From Diphasiastrum complanatum (Eukaryota > Streptophyta > Lycopodiopsida > Lycopodiales > Lycopodiaceae): a stretch of 64,000 bases of DNA. The stretch covers positions 28,243,934 to 28,307,933 of the forward strand of contig CM055113.1 of NCBI GenBank assembly GCA_029204225.1, read 5' to 3'. Position numbers and translations under genes: made by a program. The notes beneath the pieces are model-generated. The model was not told the DNA's origin. It made no database searches and saw only the letters and a list, made by a program, of their open reading frames with translations. Shown piece by piece: positions 1 through 10,232 of the stretch. The number at the start of each line of letters is the position of its first letter. Position 1 is the first letter of the stretch.

Positions 1-932
1 TGAAGTTGTTTCAACAACAACCTATATTCAGAACATATGTTCTACTAAAGGCCTCTCAGACAAAACACCATTCGAAGTTTGAACAGGTACCAAACCTTTT
101 TTTATCAAACTTACAAGTTTTTGGATGGACTTCTTTTGCGCAGATACCTTGTGATCTCAGGAAGAAGCTCGACTTTCAGAGTATCAAGTGCGTTTCATCA
201 GCTACACTACTTCAGATCAAGCCTACAAGTTGTTCGATCCCATCGAGTCGAAGATATTCACTAGCCGGGATGTCAACTTCATCGAAGATCAGTTTCAAGA
301 CCTCAAAGGAAAGGGCAGTCCCCATGTAACCGACCTATCATATTCTCCTGATGCTTTGAACTTTCTAGTTCCTCAGTGGACTATTTCTATTGAAGGTCCT
401 AGCTCCTCTACTCTTGACGAACAACAAATCAATGGTGAATCAGAAGATGATGATGTTGCAGACCAGCATCTACAGTATGATGGAAATAATCAACTTCCTA
501 TATTACCCAGAAGATCTTCAATGACTAGCAGACCACCTAACCGGTATATCGACGAGTCTGCAACTTATCTTGTTCAAGAACCGATGTCTGTCCAAGAGGC
601 ACTCAGTCAGCCTGATTCAGATCTCTGGAAAGAAGCTATGGATAAAGAGTATTCATCTCTTATCAAGAACCAGATGTGGACGATTGTCGAATTACCTGCT
701 AGCAGGCCCAATTTACGAAATACATCAAATGGATGTATAGACATCATATCTCAATGGAGTTATCGAAGAAGACATTTACATGGTGCAACCCAAAGGTTAT
801 ATTATCGTGTACGTGGATGATACATTGCTTTTTAGCAACAGTACCGATTTGATAAAAGAGGAGAATGTGGAAATCTGCAAAATAGGACCAAGAATGAATC
901 CTAAAATGATCCACAAGAGGGATTGGATGTGA
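1..932 (+). pseudogene. Ty1/copia pol remnant: integrase end and deleted reverse transcriptase
   Basis: The window opens inside a copia polyprotein. The integrase tail is readable (GLSDKTPFEV near 40-70, then YKLFDPIESKIFTSRDV near 219-270). It is followed by an acidic spacer and the RT start (SDLWKEAMDKEY near 618-650). After about 712 the RT continues one frame over as EIHQMDV, an in-frame TAG, then EEDIYMVQPKGY, which joins directly to the catalytic YVDD at 810-821. The stretch normally separating these RT motifs is missing, so at least two internal deletions plus frame changes have inactivated it. Family assignment is firm; activity is excluded. Confidence 0.85.
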
Positions 933-1688
933 GATACAATTGATCTATCAATCTACACAATATTTGGATCAATCTAGATCAATTCTAGACATGAAAATCT
1001 AACAAGAACAATCATTAATAAAGGTAAATGTACTTGCTGGTTTCACACATGTGAATACCTGTCAGAGTATGAACTCTAGCCTGAAAACAAGTTACACTAT
1101 GATAGAAACTCAAATCAATCAAAACAATTGAAAAGACAAATGGAGAGATTGACACAAAATTGCTTCCAAAATCAAGATTGGTGTTTCATGTTGATTATGG
1201 CCAAATATGCCTCTATATATACACTTCTTGGAGCTCGTGGTACTGATCATGCATCAGATCTCACATGTGTGAGGATGCTTTGTCATATGATGAATCATCA
1301 TGCAAAATTGACACTTGGATTAAACTTTCTATTTTGAGCACTTTTGGTCCATTTTCCTATTATATGAAAAACTACTAAGAAATCTTCTAGAAGTCAAAAC
1401 TCGCCTACTTCAGCCTTTTCCACACGTGTGAGTAGACCTCTAGACATGGGATGTGACACCTAATCTAATGATGTGGCTCATGCAATCAATAGATTGATGC
1501 CATGTGTCATATGACTAGAAAACTAGATTTTGGTCTTTTTAGCCACTAGAACTTGAGTTAAATCAAATCTACAACCTATATGATTATGGTACGTAACAAG
1601 TACATTTATTTCACACATGGGAACAGGCTCCACACATGTGTAATCATCCTATATACATAGATTTGGCCTTGATCAAGCATAATGTTTG
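868..1688. other. Insertion splitting a copia RT, rich in CACATGTG palindromes
   Basis: This 0.8-kb non-coding block lies between the YVDD part of a copia RT and the next RT motif (SSEFDMTDLGEAHFCLGI), which are normally about ten residues apart. It is therefore probably an insertion, perhaps a solo LTR or non-autonomous element. It carries CACATGTG at 1046-1053, 1262-1269 and 1633-1640, and the perfect palindrome CACACGTGTG at 1421-1430. I could not fix its ends or a target duplication. Confidence 0.45.
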
Positions 1689-1689
1689 C

Positions 1690-1803
1690 ATTTTTCACAA
1701 AGAAGACAATGATATCTTCCGAATTCGACATGACCGATTTGGGCGAAGCTCATTTCTGCCTTGGTATACAAATCCGTAGAGACAAAACAGAAGTAAGGAA
1801 ATG
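1690..1803 (+). pseudogene. Ty1/copia RT fragment downstream of YVDD
   Basis: A short frame reads SSEFDMTDLGEAHFCLGI, then QIRRDKTE. This is the conserved copia RT stretch that follows the YVDD box by about 30 residues. It is the continuation of the fragment at 1-932, on the same strand, separated by the block at 868-1688. Sequence downstream is not recognisable as RNase H, so the element is truncated here. Confidence 0.8.
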
Positions 1804-2039
1804 ACTCTAACAAAGTGTGGGGCAACCTTAGATGAGATTTAAGGGCACCTTCTCTTTTTTCTTTTTTTTCATGAAAAACCCGACAATGTTGCATGTGGCT
1901 CTTTTAGTTCATTTATGCAGAGCTACAATTTTGGTTCATTTATGCAGACAAAACGTTTACGGCCAATTTCACCACTTATCAACAATCAATGACAAGGACC
2001 AGATGGATGCCAACGGATCACCAGCCAACTAGCAATCAC

Positions 2040-2650
2040 AATTGATGACCTAATTTCTTAGTATAAATAGATGTTCATATTCATATAGTTTAATTCATTG
2101 AAAATCAGAATTTGAATAGTTATCTATATCTCTCTCTCTCTCTCTCTCTCAAGCATGTGAGCTTGAACACTCCTGAGCATTCTAGCTCACTTCTTAGAGT
2201 TGTTTTAGATATTGCTATTGCGCCACTGCTTATCAACACTGCGCTTAATTCAGACTTTCATTTTAGCCGCTCAGAAATAGCATAGAGTACGCGACTTTGA
2301 TCCTCAACTTATTGTACTCATTTATTTCTGTTACGTTTTCATACTGAATCAATACTATCCTTTACTGCATTCAACTTCGTCTCAAAATGTATGCGTTTCT
2401 GTATTTTCTTCGTGACTAATTCGCGAACAATTTGTGACTAATTATTTGTCTGATAATTTTCGATGCTTAATTGTTTGGCTACGTAATCATTGTAGTACTG
2501 GCAATTTCAAAGTTAATTACTATAAGTTCAAACATGATTTCTATCACTATTGTTTTGTTAGGCGTAGTCATGCATTTAGAAAGAGGAAGATAGTTTATTC
2601 TGCCATGCACGAAAAGTTTTCTTTCTAGACACACGGATTATTTTCATTCG
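2040..2650 (+). repeat. LTR-like block related to the LTR at 27655-28751
   Basis: This non-coding region has a TATA box, a CT microsatellite (2129-2150) and a stretch at about 2405-2500 whose reverse complement matches about 27820-27900 in patches (GCTTAAT.GTTTGGCTACGTAATC and GTGACTAAT motifs). It is therefore probably the U3/R/U5 part of a diverged plus-strand LTR of the same copia family. Borders are not defined. Confidence 0.4.
2062..2069 (+). promoter_or_regulatory. TATA box of the LTR-like block
   Basis: TATAAATA stands about 60 bases upstream of a CT-rich leader, as expected for an LTR promoter. No transcript evidence is available. Confidence 0.35.
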
Positions 2651-3262
2651 TTTCTTTTCAAGCTAGACCTATCTTCTACACACCACTTTTCGACACTCTA
2701 TTTCCATGATGTACTTTTTCCATGTGTGAAACTACTTTGATTATCAATCTATGCATCTATTTTGCCTCTTTGGCTTAGATTTTGACATAGATCTTGGATT
2801 TCAATCTACTGTTGATCCAAAGTGCATAAGCTTAGCTTAGGAGATCATTCTCACATATTAGGGCATTCCCACATCTATGAATTTTCACACAAATTCGTTC
2901 GAAGCTTCAAAGTGAAAAAATAGTGTGTTTTCTTCAAGACCCCATAACTTTTGGTCTAAAGCTTCATTTAAGACTGTCCAAAAACCAAAATCCTCCAAAT
3001 TAAGGGCAGAAAAGGACTGTACCCTACAAGTACACTTCTCCTAGATAGAGTGATCACCGTACCGCGGAATTTCAGGGGCAAGGTAGTTGTCGATCTCGCA
3101 TTGGAGCATTTTTCAAAAATTCCACCGAATTTGGTGCGCTAGGCCAAATTAAGCAGCGAGAGGGCCTGAAACTTATTTGGTTAGACTCTTTCAAAAGTTC
3201 AAATTGCTCTAAAAGCTTGTCATGGGCCTTATTAAGGCACTACAAGAGCAGTTATTGACAAA
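2651..3262 (+). other. Non-coding: copia leader (from about 2880), otherwise nothing seen
   Basis: From about 2880 the sequence resembles, in patches, the leader of the copia element at 23809-25097 read on its own strand (CTTCAAAGTGAAAAAA, GACTGTAC followed by CAAGTAC). It runs straight into a gag start at 3263. Nothing is recognised between 2651 and 2880. Confidence 0.45.
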
Positions 3263-3457
3263 ATGGCAGGTTCAGGGGAATCCGTGCTTGGAGAAACTAG
3301 CAAATTGGACGGGGCATCCAATTACAGCATTTGGAAATTCAAAATAAAAAGTATTTTCATGAAAAAAGAGTTGTGGAAAATTGTCACTGGGGGTAAAACA
3401 ACAACCAACTACAACTCCAGACAACATTCGCACATTTGACAAAAGGGCGCAAAAGGC
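3263..3457 (+). pseudogene. Ty1/copia gag N-terminus, truncated
   Basis: An ATG at 3263 opens a frame with KLDGASNYSIWKFKIK, then MKKELWKIV, the hallmark start of plant copia gag proteins (UBN2/DUF4219 type). After about 3400 the match continues in another frame as TPDNIRTFDKRAQKA, showing a frameshift. The coding sequence stops exactly where the LTR-A copy begins (3458), so the gag was interrupted by that insertion. It is closely related to the gag at 23278-23808. Confidence 0.75.
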
Positions 3458-4218
3458 TGTAGTGGGTTTCTTTCCTTGCCTAAACTGAATCCAAGATCTA
3501 GTCAATCTAGCATCAAAGAGACGAAGTTAGTTGTCACGCGTAGGTTTGTTCCCATGAGAGCGATAGTATAGTTCAGATTTCAACATGAATGGAGGATCCA
3601 ATACTAATATCCAGTAACACTAAGCATTAATACTACATCCATTAACCCTACTTCCATTAACCCTAAATCAACAACAATGATAGAAACTTACTCTTCTCTC
3701 TCTCCCTTTTTCTCTCACAAAAAGCATAAGAAATAGCAATCCCAATAATGATCAGATCCAACAATTAGCAAAATCCAAAGAAAGCATGAGAAATGGAGGA
3801 GAAGAGAGGAAGAGCAAGGACATTCATCAATCCATTTCTAAAGAGAACCAATCTGCTTTATCGAAATGAGAAAATGAACATGAGGAACAACTCGAGTTGG
3901 TCCTTTTTTATAGTAGAGAGGAGGACCCTGGCCTCTGAATCCTATTGGTCCAATCTTGCCTCTCTTTTTATTCAAATTTAAAAAAGTGTGGGAACCATCA
4001 AAATTGGAGAGAAACCCAACTTTATTCACTAACTTCACATTTAGACCCTGCGACATTAAAAGTCCCGTAAAAAGACCTAAAGTCCTTTTATTGACTTTTA
4101 ACTAATCAATCAAATAACTATGTGGTCATCGGGTTGGACTTACACACGTAGGGTGCCAAATTCCTCTCACTTATTAACTAGGGTTAGGGTTGCCTTGAGA
4201 TCCGCAAACCCTCCAACA
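3458..4218 (-). repeat. LTR-A, 3' LTR of minus-strand gypsy element
   Basis: On the minus strand it begins TGTTGGAGGGTTTGCGGATC and ends AACCCACTACA (TG...CA). It matches 60886-61621 along its length (761 versus 736 bp), including the TATA region (here near 3905-3912) and a TAGGGTTAATGG short repeat. It follows a purine-rich stretch (GGTGGGGGATAC) that can serve as polypurine tract. It lies next to a copia gag, evidently its insertion target. Confidence 0.75.
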
Positions 4219-4268
4219 GTATCCCCCACCAAAACTGGTGGCAGTCCCACGACAACTGCAATATGCAG

Positions 4269-5153
4269 TTATTGGGGACTTTTATTGGCTTCGCGCCGAA
4301 TCTTAATTAAATGATACTGCACCTTCTCCATAAAGTCAAGACATGCAGTATTGAAATCCAAATCATGTGGCAGGAAACAACGGTGGGCTCCGACAATCCA
4401 CTTGGAAGTTGTCCATGAGGTGAAGCGGGATTCCCAAGAGCCTCCCATCATAGTCGCACAGAAATATAGTCGAGCAATCGGCATTTGATCTTTGATTTGC
4501 TCTGAGGCCATCGACTTATTTGGATCAAATGCCAGGGTAGAAAGGCAATCGTCCTATTTGGTTGCCACTGATGCCAACAAAGTTAGATCTTTTGCAAACA
4601 TTGCCGATTGTCGCACCGTTGGATCCGGAGAGTGGACATACTCTCTCTGATATGCTTGTAAGGCCCGGTGGAAGTCCACTGAAATATTCCAGCTGTAAGG
4701 CTGGTGGATGATTGGCTAATTGGGCGTATGGATGGTGATTTTATCCATAGCCAATCCCAAATCTTTCCATTTTTGCGGAATTAGCACGTAATAAGGATCT
4801 ACCCGCAACTGGCGAGGGCTGGCGACAAAACTCCTAATTGATTCCGAAGTTTTCTCAAAAACCGTGAGTCTCCATGCCGGCTGCTCTCCCAGTGCAGGTA
4901 TTGTGTCCAATTCTTTGTCGACCTCGATCTCGGAGGTCTTAAATTTGAAAACCCATCCACCACGCGAGGACTCATGTGGATGCTACTTTAAGAAGGTCTG
5001 GATCTGGTCCTCGACGCTGATGGTCCTTCTGAATAAATGGCTTGTTTTTTATGAGGATGGAACCGCTTGTACTGTCGGTACTATAGTTGGTGGTTGATCT
5101 GCTAGATCTGGAGCTCCCCGCTGGTCCATGCTCGAATCAACACCTGTATCCAT
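4269..5153 (-). pseudogene. C-terminal part of gypsy accessory protein, degenerate
   Basis: Readable pieces are SPRQLRVDPYYVLIPQKW (about 4770-4830) and ARLYFCATMMGGSWESRF (about 4410-4470), separated by stops and frame changes. The same two blocks occur in the element at 34469-36837 as RTNPYYYP and ARLYYRAT, in the same order. The second block recurs at 60640-60840 just upstream of another LTR-A. I do not recognise a known domain. It is the last coding block before the 3' LTR, where env-like or accessory genes of plant gypsy elements lie. Confidence 0.55.
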
Positions 5154-6167
5154 CTATACAATTTCTTGGCACAACGGGGAGAATTGCGGCATGACCGGGA
5201 CGGGGACTTGTGGTCCGGCTTCCAATACTTGAGTGGCGGCTTTTTCATAGGCGTTGATGGTCTCTTTTGCTTTTGCCAACTCGGTTGAAGATGCTCCTTT
5301 GAACCTATCAAAGCGGCTTTGGAATCTCTGAAGGGCCACTTTGTATGTTTCCACTTTTTTGAACAAATATGCGATCTCCGTTGGCGTAACCGGATGATCG
5401 GGTATTTGTGTTTGCAGATATGCATCACGCTCAAGGGTGATCGCATCCAATTCACCTTGAAGCCGTGTGCGATCTTGTTCGGCCATTTGTAATTTCCCCT
5501 TCAACAGCTGCACCTGTTGCTTGGCATCTTGCACTGCCTTATCTACCTGATCCTGTGCGGTTGTCAAGGCGTTTTGCAGGGAGCTGATGTAGGTTTCCAA
5601 GCGATCAGCTTGTTGCTGGGCCAATTTCTTTTCGCTTTCAACCTTTTCTTCATGTTGCTTGGATATCTTCACCTCTCGATCCAGTTGGACAATTTTCTGG
5701 CTGATCAGAGTGTTTTCGGATCCTAAATCAAAGATCCTCTGCTTCATTTCCTTCTTCTTATCCAGCATAGACTGGATCACTTGCCCAAGGCTTGAAATTA
5801 ACCCGAGAGCATCACCAGAATCAACAGTCGTGGAGGTGGTAGCAGCAGGAGACCCTAATGGTACTGTCGTTGGTAGGTGTGGAATAGGTGCCAAGGTCTC
5901 TTCTTCTTCAAAAATATCCTCGTCTTCAAACTCTTCAGGCACCGTGGCGTCGAACTGCTTTGGTGACTTTACAGTTGTGTCGACCCAAAGTGTGGTTGGG
6001 CTACCTTGTGTGGGTGGTTGCTGACTGGCATCTTTGACACCAACAGTAGCTTCATGGATATGCCCGAATCCTCTTTCAGGGGATTGGGGTTCAAAAGGCG
6101 CTGGGCTCTGGGGCATTTCAAATATTTCGGTGGCCCCAAGGGAGTCGGAATCATCGAACATATCCAT
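5154..6167 (-). CDS. Gypsy accessory protein, coiled-coil part
   Basis: A 337-residue open frame. Residues 1-120 are acidic and Pro/Thr/Ser-rich (FEDEDIFEEEE). Residues about 125-300 have a strong coiled-coil character, rich in K, E, Q and hydrophobic heptads (KKLAQQQADRLETYISSLQ, then LKGKLQMAEQDRTRLQGEL). No catalytic motif is visible. Upstream the same frame stays readable back to about 6365 except for a stop near 6172, so it was probably continuous with the 300-residue frame at 6375-7277 before a frameshift. A parallel coiled-coil frame is found in the unit at 35123-36088. Function unknown; possibly a structural or host-interaction protein of the element. Confidence 0.5.
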   Translation of the reverse strand: MDMFDDSDSLGATEIFEMPQSPAPFEPQSPERGFGHIHEATVGVKDASQQPPTQGSPTTLWVDTTVKSPKQFDATVPEEFEDEDIFEEEETLAPIPHLPTTVPLGSPAATTSTTVDSGDALGLISSLGQVIQSMLDKKKEMKQRIFDLGSENTLISQKIVQLDREVKISKQHEEKVESEKKLAQQQADRLETYISSLQNALTTAQDQVDKAVQDAKQQVQLLKGKLQMAEQDRTRLQGELDAITLERDAYLQTQIPDHPVTPTEIAYLFKKVETYKVALQRFQSRFDRFKGASSTELAKAKETINAYEKAATQVLEAGPQVPVPVMPQFSPLCQEIV

Positions 6168-6374
6168 GAGGAACTATGTGTTGGGTGAGGTTACTTCGGT
6201 GTGTGGGGGTGAGGCGGCTTGGGCAGCCGTGATGAGAATGGTAGGCCCAATGGTCACAAACTGTCCTTGTATGGGAGCAGAGGCGAGGGAAGCATCAGAG
6301 GCGAGGGGAATGGGAAGTTCAGTGCGAATAGCAGCAGGGGGTGGAAGCGCAGCCGATGAGGTATGCCTAGTATG

Positions 6375-7277
6375 TCATCGTAACGCAGAAGGCGAGTCAG
6401 GAATTACGATCTCGCTGCGTGGACGACGACTACTATGAGAACTTGAGGCTTGGTGAGATGACTCGGCCGGTGCTTCTTCATAAACCGAAAGCACAGAATC
6501 CAGGTGGAAGCCATGGATTTTGTTTTCTAAGTGAGAAGCGACTAAGAGGGACAATAGAGAGCCAGCGGCGAACTGCTGCTTTGTATTGGCCTTAATAGCT
6601 CGCTTGAGCTCACCAGAAACAGTCTTGAACCAGTTATATGGTTCAAGAGGGGCTTTGGCCAACTTTATGTGGGACTCCACTATCTTGTGAAGGATCTGAG
6701 ATGTGATGCGGTCTTTCCTGAGGTTGCCAACAGTCAGGAAATGATTCAACAACTGGGCAGTGGCGTGGATGGAAGGCTCAGTGATGGCTTCCAGAAGGTA
6801 GTCATCATTAGTCCAGTGCAGATCATTGATGAGGTCGATGTATGGCTTGATGGCCTGTTTGGCGTGCTTGTGATTGGGTGAGGCTTGCGTACTGGATGAG
6901 ATTTCTATAGCTGCAAGTGCGCCCTCAGTGACGCGCACCTTGTGTGTGGCTCCTTGGAAGGTGATATAAAACTTGGATTTCTCTTGCTTCCACGTACTGA
7001 AGGCAAGAGTGATGAAATCCATATTAATGCGTCCCGAAAAGGCTCTCTCATGAATACCCATTGCAGTAAGTAGAGGCTCCGCAAGGGTCATCCACTGAGT
7101 GACCATGCTTGTGCTAGGAAGAATCATGATGTCCGTTGCAGATGGGACATCACGATGGATAGTATAGTGCGGAGACTGGGAAGTATCAGTAGATGACATG
7201 ATGATCAAAAAGAAATTATAACCACGTGAGAGTGTATCAGAAGGCAATGCAGGAAATTTGGAAGGCTTTGGTCGCAA
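6375..7277 (-). CDS. Gypsy accessory protein, N-terminal part (plant transposon protein-like)
   Basis: A 300-residue open frame; the in-frame ATG 26 codons on (MSSTDTSQSPHYT) is the more likely start. Features: SGRINMDFITLAFSTW, KFYITFQGATHKVRVTEGAL and LNHFLTVGNLRKDRITSQIL. The layout recalls the plant transposon-associated domains found in Athila-like and other gypsy elements, where a region of extended strands is followed by a W..F....L.P/L..d.I motif. This is a resemblance, not a verified hit. The C-terminus is Ser/His/Arg-rich. It lies between pol and the 3' LTR, on the element's own coding strand. Confidence 0.5.
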   Translation of the reverse strand: MRPKPSKFPALPSDTLSRGYNFFLIIMSSTDTSQSPHYTIHRDVPSATDIMILPSTSMVTQWMTLAEPLLTAMGIHERAFSGRINMDFITLAFSTWKQEKSKFYITFQGATHKVRVTEGALAAIEISSSTQASPNHKHAKQAIKPYIDLINDLHWTNDDYLLEAITEPSIHATAQLLNHFLTVGNLRKDRITSQILHKIVESHIKLAKAPLEPYNWFKTVSGELKRAIKANTKQQFAAGSLLSLLVASHLENKIHGFHLDSVLSVYEEAPAESSHQASSSHSSRRPRSEIVIPDSPSALR

Positions 7278-7444
7278 GAAAAATTCGCAAGAGCTTCGCT
7301 AAGCACAAGTGAGGAATGAATCGAATTCAGCCAACTTATAGGTGAATTTGGTGGGTCCATTACACTGAATAGTAGTTGGGCTGATCCGTTCTGAACAAAA
7401 ATCTGTAGGCATGTACAGTACTGTAAAAATAGGCTATAAAAATC
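7278..7444. other. Junction between accessory frame and inverted pol block
   Basis: This is non-coding sequence upstream of the accessory frame. It is the left breakpoint region of the flipped block: recognisable protease sequence starts at about 7450. Confidence 0.4.
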
Positions 7445-7893
7445 TCGGCAGTTCAGGAGTTAATCTGATTTCTACAAAGCTATGTACAAAATGGGGCCTT
7501 ACAAAGATTAAGTCTGCTACTTTTGCCATTAAGCTAGCTGATCAAACGACGGTTCGTCCATGAGGAATGGTGGAAAATATACCTGTAAGGATTGCAAAAG
7601 TACAGTTCGTCATTACTTTCGTCGTGATGGACTTACCAAAAGCACCAAATGTCTACCGAGTTCTCTTAGGACATCCATGGTTACGAGTTGCGCAAGTAAT
7701 TCATAACTGGGGTACCGGCAAAATCACTTTTGAAAATCGTGAACGTGCAGTTAAAATTGATCCTACGACTTGGACTATCAAGCCAGTGGTTCAAAAAGCG
7801 GATGACGATTCATCAACAACGGATCACACTTGTGATCGACCAGAGAAAAGCTTGGGAGTTCATTACGATTCTCAAACGGATACTGTCAATTGA
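7445..7893 (+). pseudogene. Ty3/gypsy aspartic protease region
   Basis: The frame reads GSSGVNLIST, an in-frame TGA near 7560, then MVENIPVRIAKVQFVITFVV and MDLPKAPNVYRVLLGHPWL. The last is the typical gypsy protease end (VVDMP..Y..LLGRPWL). The catalytic Asp lies before GSSG, where the inversion breakpoint falls; the sister copy near 59960 reads AVINGSSG with Asn instead of Asp. The frame continues to a tail that leads to RT. Confidence 0.7.
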
Positions 7894-7932
7894 AATGAAG
7901 CTCTTGCAACAATTGATTGTACAGTAGGATAT

Positions 7933-8456
7933 ATGTGTCAACAAGATATTCAATCAGAGATGAGTGAGATTTCCTTGTTAGATCGAACTTTGGATACGCC
8001 AATCACGTTTCCACTAAATGTGCTGAATATAGCCTGGATATCAACGGAACCTATACCAGATCCAATTGAGGATGATCTCATACCAATGAGCCATGCCTTA
8101 ACTTATGATGGCAATGCAGAACTTATGGATGAACAACCTCTACATCATATGGATCCGACTAGATTTAATGTTCCTGATGAACCAACAATCAAATCGCCAA
8201 AGCAGTTATATTGAAGGGAGACAGGATGACAAATTTGATGACGAAGAAACAAGCAAAGCAACATTATAATACGGTCCTGAAACGGGAAAATCTCCCTCAA
8301 AAGATCGATTTTAATGAAGTGCCACCTCTATTGGATAAAGGCAAAGGAAAAGTCAAGAATGATTCTTCAAGTCAGATCTCTAGCAAGACATCATCGTCTA
8401 GGAAGTCTTCACTTGTGAAGAAAGATTTATCATCCCGAAAGTCATCACCTCCATGA
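7933..8456 (+). pseudogene. Gypsy protease-RT linker, frame-broken
   Basis: Two adjoining frames (7933-8214, acidic; 8211-8456, Lys/Ser-rich with KSSLVKKDLSSRKSSPP) link protease and RT. They are separated by a stop and frame change at 8211-8214. The Ser/Lys-rich part recurs at 60330-60450 in the second copy. No catalytic motif. Confidence 0.5.
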
Positions 8457-8537
8457 TCAATTCCTGCTAAGAAGACTAAACAAAGAGCCAAGACAAGTCC
8501 TTTCGAAAAAGAACAAGCAAATGTAGTCCAGCATGAT

Positions 8538-9616
8538 ATGTCAGAGCATTTTAAACGTTATACACTGGATGATGTGGTTACCATGTTACCTGAAGCACAT
8601 CATGAACCTGAAGAACACATGCCGGAATCTGAAGAGGTTTACGATGGCCCAGCTAGGACGCAGCCAATGAATCTTGCAGAACCAGGAGAACCGGAAAAGA
8701 TTGTACAAGTGGGATCACAACTTACTCCTGAACAGTATCAAGCACTTTGTTTGCTACTTAGTAAGTATCAAGATTGTTTTGCATGGACTTATCAAGATTT
8801 GAAGGGTATTCCGACATCAGTCATTGAACATACCATACCTTTAGTACCTGATGCAGTACCAAAGGTTACAAAGTTCTATCGTTGTAATCCTAATGTGGCA
8901 GATCTGATAAAGAAAGAACTTCAGAGATTGCTTGACGCCGATTTCATTTATGATTCGAGCATACCGAATGGATTTCACCGATTGTCATTGTTCCTAAGAA
9001 AAATGGGAAATTGCGAATATGTGTGAATCTCAAAGCATTGAATAAAGTGACACAGAAGGATCACTTTCTGTTACCTTTTACTGAAAGCATTTTGGATCGC
9101 CTTGTTGGAGCGGAAGCTTATAGTTTCTTGGATGGATTCAATGGTTACAACCAGGTTAAGATTGCACCTGCCGATCGCCACAAAACTGCTTTTGCAATAG
9201 AATGGGGCACCTATGCTTACAAACTAATGTCGTTTGGACTCTGTAATGCACCAAGTTCATTCCAAAGAGTAATGCAATTTGCCTTTAAAGATTATCTGCA
9301 GAAATTCCTTGAAATTTACTTGGACGACTTGGGAGTTCATAGTACAGATACAGATCACCTGGATCGATTGGAGAAAGTCTTTGAAAGATGCCGCAAATAT
9401 CAGATTTCTCTAAATCCAGAAAAATGTCAGATATGGGTTTCTCACGGAGTGGTGCTTAGACATGTGATATCAAGACATGGTATTGCCACCGATTACTCTA
9501 AGATCAAAGTTATTGTGGAATTGCCACCGCCAGCAACAATTCGGGGAGTTTATGTGTTTATGGGTCAGGCGAACTGCTATCGAATTTTTATTATCTTCTT
9601 TGCGAATTTAGCATGA
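8538..9616 (+). pseudogene. Ty3/gypsy reverse transcriptase
   Basis: Frame 8538-9026 holds the N-terminal RT lead-in (DCFAWTYQDLKGIPTSVIEH, VTKFYRCNPNV). After a frameshift near 9010 the RT core continues: ICVNLKALNKVTQKDHF, YSFLDGFNGYNQV (first catalytic Asp), MSFGLCNAPSSFQRVM and YLDDLGVHS (YLDD catalytic pair near 9319-9330). The palm residues are intact. The consensus near VPKKNGKLR is broken by the frameshift and the frame stops at 9614-9616. It belongs to the gypsy lineage, on the strand opposite to the element's gag. Confidence 0.85.
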
Positions 9617-10219
9617 CCTATATACAAATTAACTATTGTTCCTATTTGGACAATAGAGGCGTTAGAAACCTTTGAAAAGTTAAAAAAAACATTATCTTCA
9701 ACACCAATACTGCGTTCTCCAGATTGGACATTAGAGTTTCATGTTCATATAGATGCCTCAAAATACGCCATTGGATCAGTTTTGATGCAGCCAGGTGACT
9801 ATAAGAAAGATTATCCTATACGATTTGCAAGCAGACAACTTACAGATCCAAAGAAGAATTATTCAACAACAGAACGTGAAGCGCTAGCCATGATTTTTTT
9901 TGTTCAGAAATTTTGTCAGTACCTCATGGAAACGCACTTTGCATTTTATACGGATCATCAACCGTTACTTTACTTGGTAAATAAGATGTGTAATACTAAA
10001 CGTATTGCAAGATTATTATTATTATTGACTGAATTTGACTTTCGAATTGTGGTCAAAAAGGGGAAGCAACATTATCTAGCCGATCACGTTTTGCGAATTG
10101 AATCCGCACCAGTTAATACTGAAGTGGATGATGAACTGCCAGATGCTGCGTTGTTCTATGTTGAAGCAGTACCTGAGTGGGCGGCAGATATTGTTGAGTA
10201 CATGATGCTAGGACTTTGA
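9617..10219 (+). pseudogene. Ty3/gypsy RNase H
   Basis: After the stop at 9616 the same frame continues through a thumb/connection segment (ALETFEKLKKTLSSTPILRS). RNase H follows: HIDASKYAIGSVLMQ (Asp), YSTTEREALAMIF (Glu), FYTDHQPLLYL (Asp) and LADHVLRIES (Asp). The four acidic residues are present. The frame ends at 10217-10219. Confidence 0.8.
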
Positions 10220-10232
10220 CAAAAGTACAGAA

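Noticed and set aside
3640-3672. Telomere-like AACCCTA words
   Set aside because: Only two or three degenerate copies, and the same phrase is part of LTR-A (seen again near 61450).
7281-7440. LTR between the accessory frame and pol block
   Set aside because: No TG...CA ends, TATA box or repeat partner found; better explained as an inversion breakpoint.
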